Assembly (NCBI GenBank): GCA_965649825.1
Contig: OZ287697.1
Location: 124,001-188,000 of the forward strand
DNA: 64,000 nt
Reading direction: 5' to 3'
From: Penicillus capitatus
Lineage: Eukaryota; Chlorophyta
Shown here: positions 1 to 8,496 of the stretch, piece by piece
How positions within the stretch are numbered: position 1 is the stretch's first letter
Layout of the letters: every line of letters starts with the position of its first letter
The notes under the pieces: generated by a model
Told to the model about the DNA's origin: nothing
Database searches by the model: none
What the model saw: the letters and a program-made list of their open reading frames with translations, nothing else
Made by a program: the position numbers and the translations under genes

Positions 1-1202
1 GCGATGTGACTTGCTCCGATAGAATCCGTTTGATCGTTACCGGATCAGAGTGTGGCTGGGCGTCGACATTCGAGACCACCGGAATCGACGGCGTCACGAT
101 ATCCGTCGTTTCGAGTGCCTCTCTGAGAGCGTCAACGGCCGGTCGCATAAACGGCGTATGAAACGCTCCGGCGACCGCCAGCTTCACAGTCATACGTGCC
201 TTAAACTCAGGCTTCGCTATCTCCTGTACGACCTCGCACGCCGCCTGGGATCCCGAAACGGTATAGTTCCCAGGGCACAGATAATTCGCAATCTGCACCG
301 TCTCGCCATCGCCAGCACGAGCAGACGCCTCCGTGCACAGTGCATCCACCTAAGAACACATATAAGGAGCATCAGCCATACGGGAGTAGAGTGGGGTAGA
401 TGGATGACCTTTTCGGATGCCAGTCCAATGACGCTCACCATTCCGGAGGTACTCGCATCGGCCGCCGCCTGCATGGCCTCTCCCCGTAGCTTCACCAATC
501 GCAGTCCAGCTTCGAATCTAGAACGCGTATATCTCTTGTCGCGTCTTGGCGGAACGACAGCCACAGAGTGGGTCGACTCACGTCATCGCGTTGGCAAAAG
601 TGAGAGCGGTGTACTCTCCGAGGCTCAGTCCACACGTCACATCACACTTCTTTAGCACTTCCTGCGCGAACAGCTGTATTGATCGGGCGTTTGTCATAGT
701 GCGGCCTGTACTTCTCCGTGCTCGGCCTTCAGCTTCTCGACAGCTGCCAGGCTGGCGACGAATAGAGCGGGTTGGCTGAAGGCGGTCGAATCGAGTTTCT
801 CTTTTGGACCGTCGACGCAGATCTGATACAGATCATAGCCCAGAATCGCCGTCGCTCTGTCAAAGAGCCCTTTCGCGGCGGGCACCGTTTCCACGACCTC
901 CTGCGACACACATCGCCGCCGCCACTTTTCGAAGACGGCGATCACTTTCGCCATGCCGATTTTTTGAGCGCCCTGTCCAGGAAACAGAAACGCCACGGAC
1001 GGCCTGTACTCCGCAAATCCGCCGTCGTCAGCAGCGGCCTACCAAAAACCCTCAGATACAGAACCACACTCAAAGGCACGCTCGCCACGACAGAGGAGCC
1101 CCGAAGAGAAGATGTCGTGATCCGTGGAGTCCTCCATAGAGTCGTCCGGGTGATGTGGTGACACAGGGGCCGTCCACGAGGCAAGGAGGCAAAACAGGAC
1201 AT
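1..1202 (-). CDS. fabD: Malonyl-CoA:ACP transacylase, 3' end cut by window
   Basis: Transfers malonyl from CoA to acyl carrier protein, the entry step of type II fatty acid synthesis in plastid or mitochondrion. Exons on the minus strand are 1202-1089, 1038-712, 661-582, 517-409 and 349-1, running off the window. Introns are 50, 50, 64 and 59 bp, all GT-AG. The spliced protein (326 residues visible) has an Arg/Ser-rich N terminus that looks like a transit peptide, the oxyanion-hole motif GQGAQ (59-63), the nucleophile motif GLSLGEY (Ser160), ANYLCPGNY and the catalytic-His motif AGAFHT. I chose the ATG at 1202 because exon 2 has an in-frame stop just upstream of its acceptor, so a 5' exon is required. 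The first exon and its donor are the least certain part. The gene is divergent from the UBA3-like gene. Confidence 0.88.
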
Positions 1203-1243
1203 CACAGACGATACGTCCTTCAGAGTGCGTTCGTGCGTGCAGG
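1203..1243. promoter_or_regulatory. Shared divergent promoter, fabD / UBA3-like
   Basis: Only 41 bp separate the proposed fabD start codon (minus) from the UBA3-like ATG (plus). Both 5' UTRs must be very short, overlap each other, or lie partly inside the neighbour. No TATA-like sequence was recognised. The inference depends on the fabD first exon being right. Confidence 0.45.
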
Positions 1244-2788
1244 ATGGACGTCTGCCTCTCCGACGATCGTCGTTGGTGTGCCCTCGACGCTCTGTTAACA
1301 CGGGAGGGCAACTCCGTCGGCGAGAATTTTGCAGCGAGTGACGAAACGCGTCTACTGCTGTCAGAGGTCGTCCGCGTTCTTGTCGTCGGTGCCGGAGGCC
1401 TCGGCTGTGAACTGCTGAAAGATCTTGCCCTGACGGGATTCCTCAATCTCGATGTGATCGATCTCGATACCATCGATGTCTCCAATCTCAACCGACAATT
1501 TCTCTTTGGGTGCGATACCGTCGCCTCGAGGCTACGTTAGGTCTGACGCGATGTAGACGTGACGATGTGGGGCGACCCAAAGCGGAGGTGGCTGCCGAGA
1601 AGATCCAGCGTCGGATTCCGGGCGTACATGTCACTCCACACTTCTGCAAGATCGAAGACAAACCGTCGGATTTCTACGAGACGTTTCATCTCATTGTACT
1701 GGGACTAGATTCATTGGAAGCCAGACGTTACATGAACTCCCTGGTCTGCAGCTTCGTGCAGTACGATGCCGAAGGCCATCCCGATCCGGCAACGGTAAAG
1801 CCGATGATCGACGGCGGTACCGAAGGATTCAGAGGACACGCAAGGGTGATACTCCCTGGCACCACACCCTGCTTCGAATGCACCTTGTGGCTCTTCCCCC
1901 CTCAAATCCACTATCCTATGTGCACACTGGCCGAGACCCCTAGGTGCGATGCCAAGGCCAAAATCGATCCCTCGTGAACCTGAAGGGCACAGGACGGCGG
2001 CGCATTGTATTGAGTATGTGCATCAGGTGCTGTGGGAGAAGAAGAAAGGACAGGAGCCGTTCGATGCCGACAACGCAGCGCATATGGAATGGATGTATCA
2101 AGAGGCCAAGAGCCGTGCGGACGTTTACGGCATCCCAGTGCGTAACCTGGTTGTGTGAGAAGCCATCTCAAAAGTGTGATGTTAGGGTGTGACCTATCAG
2201 TTGACACAGGGCGTCGTGAAGAATATCATTCCGGCCATTGCCTCGACCAATGCCATCGTTTCGGGCATGTGCGCCATGGAGGCGTTCAAAATCGCAACGG
2301 GATGTTGCAAGCCGATGGACAACTATACCATGTCGGATTCTCTCACACAAACGCTGTCGGTCACACATGATTTCTTATCAGGTACATGGGATCCGATGGA
2401 ATCTACACCCATACGGTTCAGTACGAACGGGATCCGCATTGCCCTGTCTGCAGTCCCGGCGTCCCAATCACCGTCTCCGCCGACTTGCTCCTATCGCAGG
2501 TGAACCATGCTCGCGCAGCACTCTCTGTTTCGCCCCACCCACGATCTTTCTTCTCAGTTTTTGCAAGTGCTCACGGAACAGCCTGCCTTTGGATCGCAGC
2601 TTAAGGCACCGAGTGTGAGCATGGGCGAGACGCCGTTGTTCATGCGAGGTGCTTTCGAATCCCTCACCCGTTCGAATCTCTCCAAACCGATGTCTGTGTT
2701 GGTACCCCACTCCAATACCTTGCTCCATGTGAATGACAAGAATCTCAACTACACATTACGCATCAAGCTGCTGTACGACACAGCCTGA
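1244..2788 (+). CDS. UBA3: NEDD8-activating enzyme E1 catalytic subunit (UBA3-like)
   Basis: Catalytic half of the heterodimeric E1 that adenylates NEDD8 and carries it as a thioester for cullin neddylation. CDS is joined from 1244-1509, 1557-1943, 1993-2137, 2186-2331, 2382-2499 and 2558-2788, giving 430 residues, close to the usual UBA3 length. Five introns of 47-58 bp are all GT-AG with weak donors (gtgcga, gtgcgt, gtcgga). Visible are the nucleotide loop GAGGLG (49-54), the NLNRQFLF and [10 protein letters not shown] adenylation motifs, IDGGTEGF, the catalytic cysteine in PMCTLAE (Cys211), a CPVC zinc pair and a C-terminal ubiquitin-like-fold region. Each junction restores the conserved family sequence. 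The short N terminus and the C-terminal domain argue for UBA3 rather than UBA1 or UBA2. Confidence 0.93.
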
Positions 2789-2871
2789 GATTTTTTGAGT
2801 TCTCCAGAAACAACGGATCTCTCAAAATGAGAATGTCAAACATGGAAGGGGTTAATGGATGTTGAGTGATG
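2789..2871. other. Convergent 3' intergenic spacer (83 bp)
   Basis: Stop codons of the UBA3-like gene (plus) and the KAS II gene (minus) face each other across 83 bp. Both 3' UTRs and polyadenylation signals must fit here or overlap. No AATAAA was recognised on either strand. Confidence 0.6.
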
Positions 2872-4380
2872 TCATTCTCTAAAAGGTGCGAAGATGACCG
2901 ATGAGTTGTGCCCACCAAATCCAAAAGAGTTCGACATCGCTGCCGTAATCTCAAGATGCTGTTTCTCGTGCGGAACTGTATTGAAATACGTCATCTCTTC
3001 CTCCAGATCGTCTTGATTGAGTGTGGGATGAACGGTGCTTGTACGAATGGCTTGAATAGTGGCGATCGCTTCAATCCCAGCCGCCGCTCCTAGCGAATGC
3101 CCCAGCTACAGAAACAGAACGCCGGATCAGAGAGCGACAGGCCACAGAAGGCAGGACCATAGATTTCGTGCCGTTCACTGTGAGATTCGGCGAGTCGCTA
3201 AACACTTGACGCATCGCCTTGATCTCAGAGATATCGCCGACTGGTGTGCTCGTTGCATGCGCATTGATATAGTTTACCATCTCACGCTCAATACCTGCCC
3301 AGATCACACACAAAACCGTCCGATCTCCCAGGGCTCACCAACATCACACGCCTCACCTGCATTATCGACGGCGCCTTGCATACAGGAGGCGACACACATG
3401 CCATCGGGACGTGGATCCGTCATGTGATAGGCATCGCAGTTTGTTGCTCCCCCTAGGTACTCGCAGATGATGGCGGCGCCTCTCTCCTGAGCGTGCTGAA
3501 GGGATTCCATGACCAGGACACCACAACCCTCGCCCAACACAAATCCATCTCTGCCTTTGTCCCACGGCCTCGATGCCTTCTCCGGTTCATCGTTCCGAGA
3601 GGAGAGCGCTCGACAGGCAGTGAATCCTCCGACGCCCACAGGTTTGATTGGGGCCTCCGAGCCGCCGGCAATCATCAAATCCACGTCGCCCTGTCGAATG
3701 TGTGATGCCGCCGCCACAAAGGCATAGTTAGCTGTGGCACAGGCCGTCGAGATCGAATAGTTCGGCCCCATGAATCCAGTTTCGATTCCCAGCAATGCCC
3801 CGCCCATGTTCGAAATGGCATACGGTATGAAGAAAGGCGACATGCGTCGGGGTCCCTTTGAAACCAGTGTGGTCACACCATCGGCAAACACAGAGAGTCC
3901 ACCCATTCCTGATCCAACCAGGACACCGCAGCGCATCTTGTCCAATGCTTCAAACGCCTCAGTATTCTCGCTGATATCCAGTTTGGCATCTTTGAGTGCT
4001 TTCTTGCCAGCAACGATGGTGTATTTGATGCAATCGTCGTACCGTCTGAGATTTCTCCCTTCGATGAGACCCTCGGCGTCAAAACTTTCGATCTGCGCAG
4101 CGAATGTCGTGGCGAAGCCGCTCACGTCGAACCGAGTAATGGGCTTGGCGGCGCTCTCTCCTGCACAGAGACGACGGTAGAATTCTTCCGGGTCATTTCC
4201 GAATGGCGAAACGACGCCGAGTCCCGTGATCACGACGCGGTGGTCGTGGCTTTGCCCTCTGGCCGCAATGGTCGTCGAGAGGTGGCGCCGCCCATGACGC
4301 GCAGGCGATCGAGTACACACGACGCGTCGGCCAAACAGTTTGGCATTGTTGCTCGAAATGGCTGCTACAGGTGTCGACAT
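2872..4380 (-). CDS. fabF: 3-oxoacyl-ACP synthase II (KAS II / FabF type)
   Basis: Condenses malonyl-ACP with acyl-ACP to elongate fatty acids in type II synthesis. Exons are 4380-3357, 3294-3158 and 3105-2872, with GT-AG introns of 62 and 52 bp, giving 464 residues. The thiolase-fold triad is complete: Cys214 in STACATAN, His354 in NAHATST and His453 in FGFGGHN, plus the TKSM lysine (385). VVITGLGVVSPFG marks the start of the mature enzyme. About 60 residues before it (MSTPVAAISS..., then an Arg-rich stretch and RRHLSTT) form a plausible organellar presequence. The open frame runs further upstream to 4716, but that extension overlaps the divergent RAP gene and has no family match, so ATG 4380 was preferred. 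NAHATST has Ala where NAHGTST is usual. Confidence 0.92.
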
Positions 4381-4428
4381 TGCCTGTCCAGATCCAATCG
4401 CCCTGAGAAATCGCCACGTACGACAGCG
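4381..4428. promoter_or_regulatory. Shared divergent promoter, KAS II / RAP protein
   Basis: Forty-eight bp lie between the proposed start codons of two oppositely transcribed genes, both predicted to be organelle-targeted. A shared bidirectional promoter is inferred from spacing alone. No TATA motif was recognised. Confidence 0.45.
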
Positions 4429-6295
4429 ATGCAGAGATGGCTGTCGTCCTCGACACGGCCACTGCGTTTCGTCCACTCCCACGCGCCATCCAAACGCCAA
4501 TGCACTGTCGACGGCAGTCAACGACGGACCGCATCCAAAACCGTACCGTCGACCTTTCTTATCAAAACCCTCTACGACGACCGTTATCGCATTCTCTGCG
4601 AAGGAACGGAGTCTGTTTGAAGTGAAGGAGAATCCAAAGGAGGTGACACGTCGTGAAAGGGCAGAAGATTTACTGGAAGGGCAGGTGGTGTATGTGCGTC
4701 TGAACAAGCGTATCATCTCGGCCGTTGCTTCGACGATGGAGATTGTGGAGGTGTATGGACGACGGGATCCACGATCGGAGGAAGCTGCCCTGCAGCTAAT
4801 AGAAGATTATGGGAAGCTGATGAAAGAAGAGACACTGAATATCGTCAACTGTGTGACGATGATCCATCGCGTCGGTCTGATCTTTGGCGCCGTGAATCGG
4901 ACGTCCACGCTTCTCGATCGCTGTCAAGATGTGCTGATCGATCTGATCCACCTTCTCAGCAGCTTCTATCACAAATTCGATGCTCGACAGCTATCGAATG
5001 TTGTCTGGGCGCTGGGTAACATCGGCCGTTCACTCTTTGTGCTCCCATACAATGGGATCTCTTTTCCTCGGCTCTACTCTGATCTCCTTCGTCGGGTGAT
5101 GGAGATTACTGATTATCGTCCACAGGAAATCGCGAGCTGTATGACAGGAATGGCCAAAATGCAGCTCAAGGCACAGACATGTCGATTGGCCCTTGATCAT
5201 CTCACATATCTCGCTGTCATGTCAATGAATGAATTTCGGCCAAAAGCAATGGCGGGTCTGTTTTGGGCACTGGGCAGTTTTCCTTACCGACCGAAAAACG
5301 GCTTTATCCGATCCGCTGTACAGAGAATGTCGCAAACATTGGACGATTTCGAGCCGCGGGAGATGTCCAATGTCATCTGGGGTTTCGCTCATCTGGACGC
5401 CCGAGCGTCCCTTGTTCGTCTACTGCCCCTCATGGAGAAGCACTTTCTGAGAGAAATCTGGAACTACACTGAACAAGGAATGTCGTTGGTCCTATGGAGT
5501 TTTGCAAAACTCAGATATCTACCACAGAAGGGCACAATGGACAAGGCAATGAAGTACCTGAAGTTTCGTCTGAACAATCTCTCTCCCCAGTCGATGTCGC
5601 ATGTGGTCTACGCCTGTGCCATCTTTGGCTACTCTCTGCCTCCAGACATCCTCGATCGACTGCAGATATCTTTCTTAGAGAGAAGCCAGGACTTTACACT
5701 TCAGCTGAGATGTTTGTTTGTGTGGTCTCTCGCCATTCTCTTCTCTCTGGAACTGAGTCTCTTCCAGAGTGTCGTGCGCGATATGGAGAAAGGCGATTGG
5801 AAAGGAGAACTGTCAGAGTCTGAAAAGCGGCAACTGTATCAATGCATGATCCACGTGCAGTTCTTTGTCCCTGGAGGGAATCGCGCGATGCATCAGGTGC
5901 CGAAAGAACTGCTTGCCGATTGCCAGATGGCATGGGAGCATGGACAGTATTCCAAATGGAGGGACGCTGTTTGTCTGGCAGTTCTGGTGCAGTTACAAGG
6001 AATGGGCTACACACCATTCTCGCAGCTCTTGACATCGAAGGGATTGGCTCGCTATTCCGTCGACGTTGTTCGCCGTGCCGATCGTATCGAACACATCGCC
6101 ATCGAGATCTCGATTGCAAAGCACTGCTTCGCGAACAACAAGACTATGATCGAGGGACCCCGGTTATGGGCAATGAAACTCCTGAAACGCAACGGATTTA
6201 AGGTTTTGCAAATCCACGCAGAAATCTGGAAGACATCATCGATTGAGGAGAGACGCGCTTATCTAACACAACTGCTCAACGAAAAGGAGAAGTAA
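4429..6295 (+). CDS. RAP-domain protein with helical repeats, organellar RNA-binding
   Basis: Members of this family bind and mature or stabilise transcripts in plastids or mitochondria. The preferred model is 4429-4542 joined to 4604-6295 (61-bp intron, donor gtaccg), giving 601 residues. Exon 1 then encodes a presequence-like start (MQRWLSSSTRPLRF). An intronless reading from 4340 is also open but would overlap the KAS II start. The middle carries helical repeats of the OPR/heptatricopeptide type, each with a W/Y-centred helix, such as SNVVWALGNIG, AGLFWALGSF, SNVIWGFAHLD and SLVLWSFAKL. The last 65 residues form a RAP domain: GPRLWAMKLLKRNGFKVLQI followed by W and ERRAYL. Domain calls are by eye, and the 5' exon is the uncertain part. 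Confidence 0.85.
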
Positions 6296-7073
6296 GCTCA
6301 GTGCATTTCTAAGGTTCCTGTTATCGACTGATAATCTCGATGTAGTCTGGGATCTGCGTACGCCGCCAGATACAATGCTCGAACCGCTGCAAAGAGAGTG
6401 ATCGTCCAACCATCCTCCTGAGCTGCGACACAGTCGCTGTTCTCTTTTGTTTAGAACATACGCCGATAGAGGCCGCGAAAAATGGCATCGATGATTAAGA
6501 GAAGCGTGCAACATTCATGGTGTAAAAGCCAAAACATGACGATTGTCACATTTGTCAAGCAACATAAGGCATGCATGATCATCATCTTTATTTTTCAGAC
6601 GCTTGCCACAGCATCATACACATTGGAAGTTAGCTTTCGACGGTTAGATAGGATGGTTTATAATGCAGACATGCATCAAGGCATGAACGATACCATGAAC
6701 AAGGCGTCAGTCAATCTTGAACATTCATCCGATATGATTCATTATATGTCCGTCCTGGACCTTCACACATATCCATCGATTGTTGGCCAGAGTGCTTGCT
6801 TACTCTTCATCATGTGTCAAAGTCTGCTTGAGAGGATGGCACAGATACGGTATCGCATCGACGATCGCTGGATCACAGTCCGATTCCGTTGGATCCAGCA
6901 TCTGAATATGCAATCTGAGAATAACGTTTCTATCTCTGCAATGAGGGCTTCTGTTCTTCATGATAGATCGGGTGCATGTCAGACCATCGATCTTCAATTC
7001 TTCATGCGAGGCAATCGTTTTCTTAATACCTAAGATCACGCTGCTCGCGAATAGATGCGTGCAAGCGTCACTC
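6296..7073. other. Intergenic, no convincing gene
   Basis: The stretch holds a 183-codon open frame (6482-7033, plus) with an AT-rich, His/Met-rich product and one short hydrophobic segment, and shorter frames on the minus strand. None matches a family I recognise. It is left as unassigned sequence that may include UTRs of the flanking genes. Confidence 0.4.
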
Positions 7074-7817
7074 TTATGTACTTCGAGATTTGTTCAGGAA
7101 CGACCACCCGTTGTTGTGCACAAGGGAGGCCGTGCATTTGACTGTCACTCTTTTTCGCCTGAGTGAGGCGAGCGTGATCGAAAGCAGATGGTACTCATGA
7201 CGCAGCCACCAATAGACTGGACAGCAGTGACATACTATGCAGACAGCTGTCACAATAAGTAAGCCCAGGACGCCGAGAAATGCCGTACAGAAAAAGAAGA
7301 GCACAATCGAAGGAAACAAAAGAGCAATCAACAGGCGGAAGAACAGCAAAAGGAGACCATGAGAGATAAACACACACGCATGCAGGACGGCAAACAACAG
7401 ATAGGCGAGCAATTGCAACATTATGACGGTTGAGATCAAGGCCGGCCAACAGAGAGCACAGGCAACGAAATTCCATTCGTGGAGCTTCTGCAGCCACACA
7501 CCCTTTTCATTCCATGACGTGAATCCACGGTATTCTCCGTTTAGCCAACAGGTGACCGAAGAGAAGCACGCATCTAATCGCTCGACACATTCTTTGTCCT
7601 CCTTAGCCTGCCATTTCAGGTATTCCTGAATCGCAGATCGCGTCACGGGTCGAAAGATCTCGCTAAAGTGTGAGACGAGTTTCTTGTCGAGGCGGCTGAT
7701 AAAGACATCCCATCCTGAGATTCTTAATCTCGAGGTGCGACACATTTCGGCCTTCAATCGCCTGCATTGGTATAGGGAGAGATGAGGGCGAGCAAACAGC
7801 GTTGACGTTCCTACCAT
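7074..7817 (-). CDS. Hypothetical multi-pass membrane protein
   Basis: An open frame of 247 codons beginning at an ATG. Residues 1-110 are polar with an amphipathic stretch containing FSEIFRPVTRSAIQEYLKW. Residues about 118-205 are almost continuously hydrophobic, enough for three or four membrane helices, followed by a basic tail. No family was recognised. A possible upstream exon (8019-7818 region) is open in another frame, but no splice junction restores the frame cleanly. The hydrophobic block with polar flanks is more gene-like than its neighbours, yet there is no independent evidence of expression. It is convergent with the RAP gene and divergent from the first P450. Confidence 0.42.
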   Translation of the reverse strand: MVGTSTLFARPHLSLYQCRRLKAEMCRTSRLRISGWDVFISRLDKKLVSHFSEIFRPVTRSAIQEYLKWQAKEDKECVERLDACFSSVTCWLNGEYRGFTSWNEKGVWLQKLHEWNFVACALCWPALISTVIMLQLLAYLLFAVLHACVFISHGLLLLFFRLLIALLFPSIVLFFFCTAFLGVLGLLIVTAVCIVCHCCPVYWWLRHEYHLLSITLASLRRKRVTVKCTASLVHNNGWSFLNKSRST

Positions 7818-8297
7818 TGCTGGGCTCCTTGCGAAAGCGTCGCGTCCTTGACGAGGACTTCGTTGGTCGCGATGTCACCATAAGAGTCTTGTATCTCGAT
7901 CTAGAAGATGGAAACTGACGCAGTAGCCGCGGGGAGGAGCGCGTTACTTCGTAAGTAGCAGTCGAAGCGACCGAAACCGACGCGTCCGTGCAGACGCTGT
8001 ACGAATACGAATTGACCATTCCTTCCGCTACAGAAGATCGAAGGATGCGCAGACAGACAGTTGATGTTTGGTAGGCGACCTGATTTCTGCATTGTTGTCG
8101 TTCATGCCAAGGTTATTGCCCGGCGAACAGTTGACCTTATAGAGCGGAGCGCTCTGAGAACACGACACGTGTTTTGAAAATGCTGAGGTGTGTGCGTTCG
8201 GCTGTCAGATGATACATCACTTCGTCAACAGCAGCTGAGCTGTTCAAGACAGTATTTATAAAATAAATCCTCTGCGTCAGTCGACACGTGAAACGAT
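7818..8297. other. Upstream region of the first P450
   Basis: 480 bp between the hypothetical membrane gene and the ATG of the disrupted P450. A 119-codon minus-strand frame (8019-7663) overlaps it but has no recognisable product. It must contain the ancestral P450 promoter; no motif was identified. Confidence 0.35.
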
Positions 8298-8337
8298 ATG
8301 TGGGTTGCGATTCTCTGTTCGGCATTGGCTGTGTTGA

Positions 8338-8496
8338 TGTCAAGTTTTGCTTTGTAATTGATTGCGTCGGAAACAGAAACCTTGTTACAAAGAACGTAAA
8401 CAAGAAGTTATTAGATAAACGCGCCTGTCCATTTTATGCATGTGATGTGACAGCGATTATGGTTCAATCTTGGCTCAGTAGAATCTTCTCGCGACA
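8338..8496 (-). repeat. 3' LTR of the Ty3/gypsy element
   Basis: 159 bp, identical to 12971-13129. The pol frame runs 33 bp into it before stopping. The purine tract expected just upstream is weak (AGCTGGAAGCG on the element strand). Confidence 0.95.

Noticed and set aside
1039-1491. 150-codon minus-strand frame opposite the UBA3-like gene
   Set aside because: Its N-terminal part is the antisense shadow of UBA3-like exon 1 and has no family resemblance. The GC-rich codons keep the reverse frame open.
8461-8490. TTGGCTCAG resembling the end of the dinoflagellate spliced leader
   Set aside because: Only an 8-base match, located in an LTR on the strand opposite to element transcription, and not next to a gene start.
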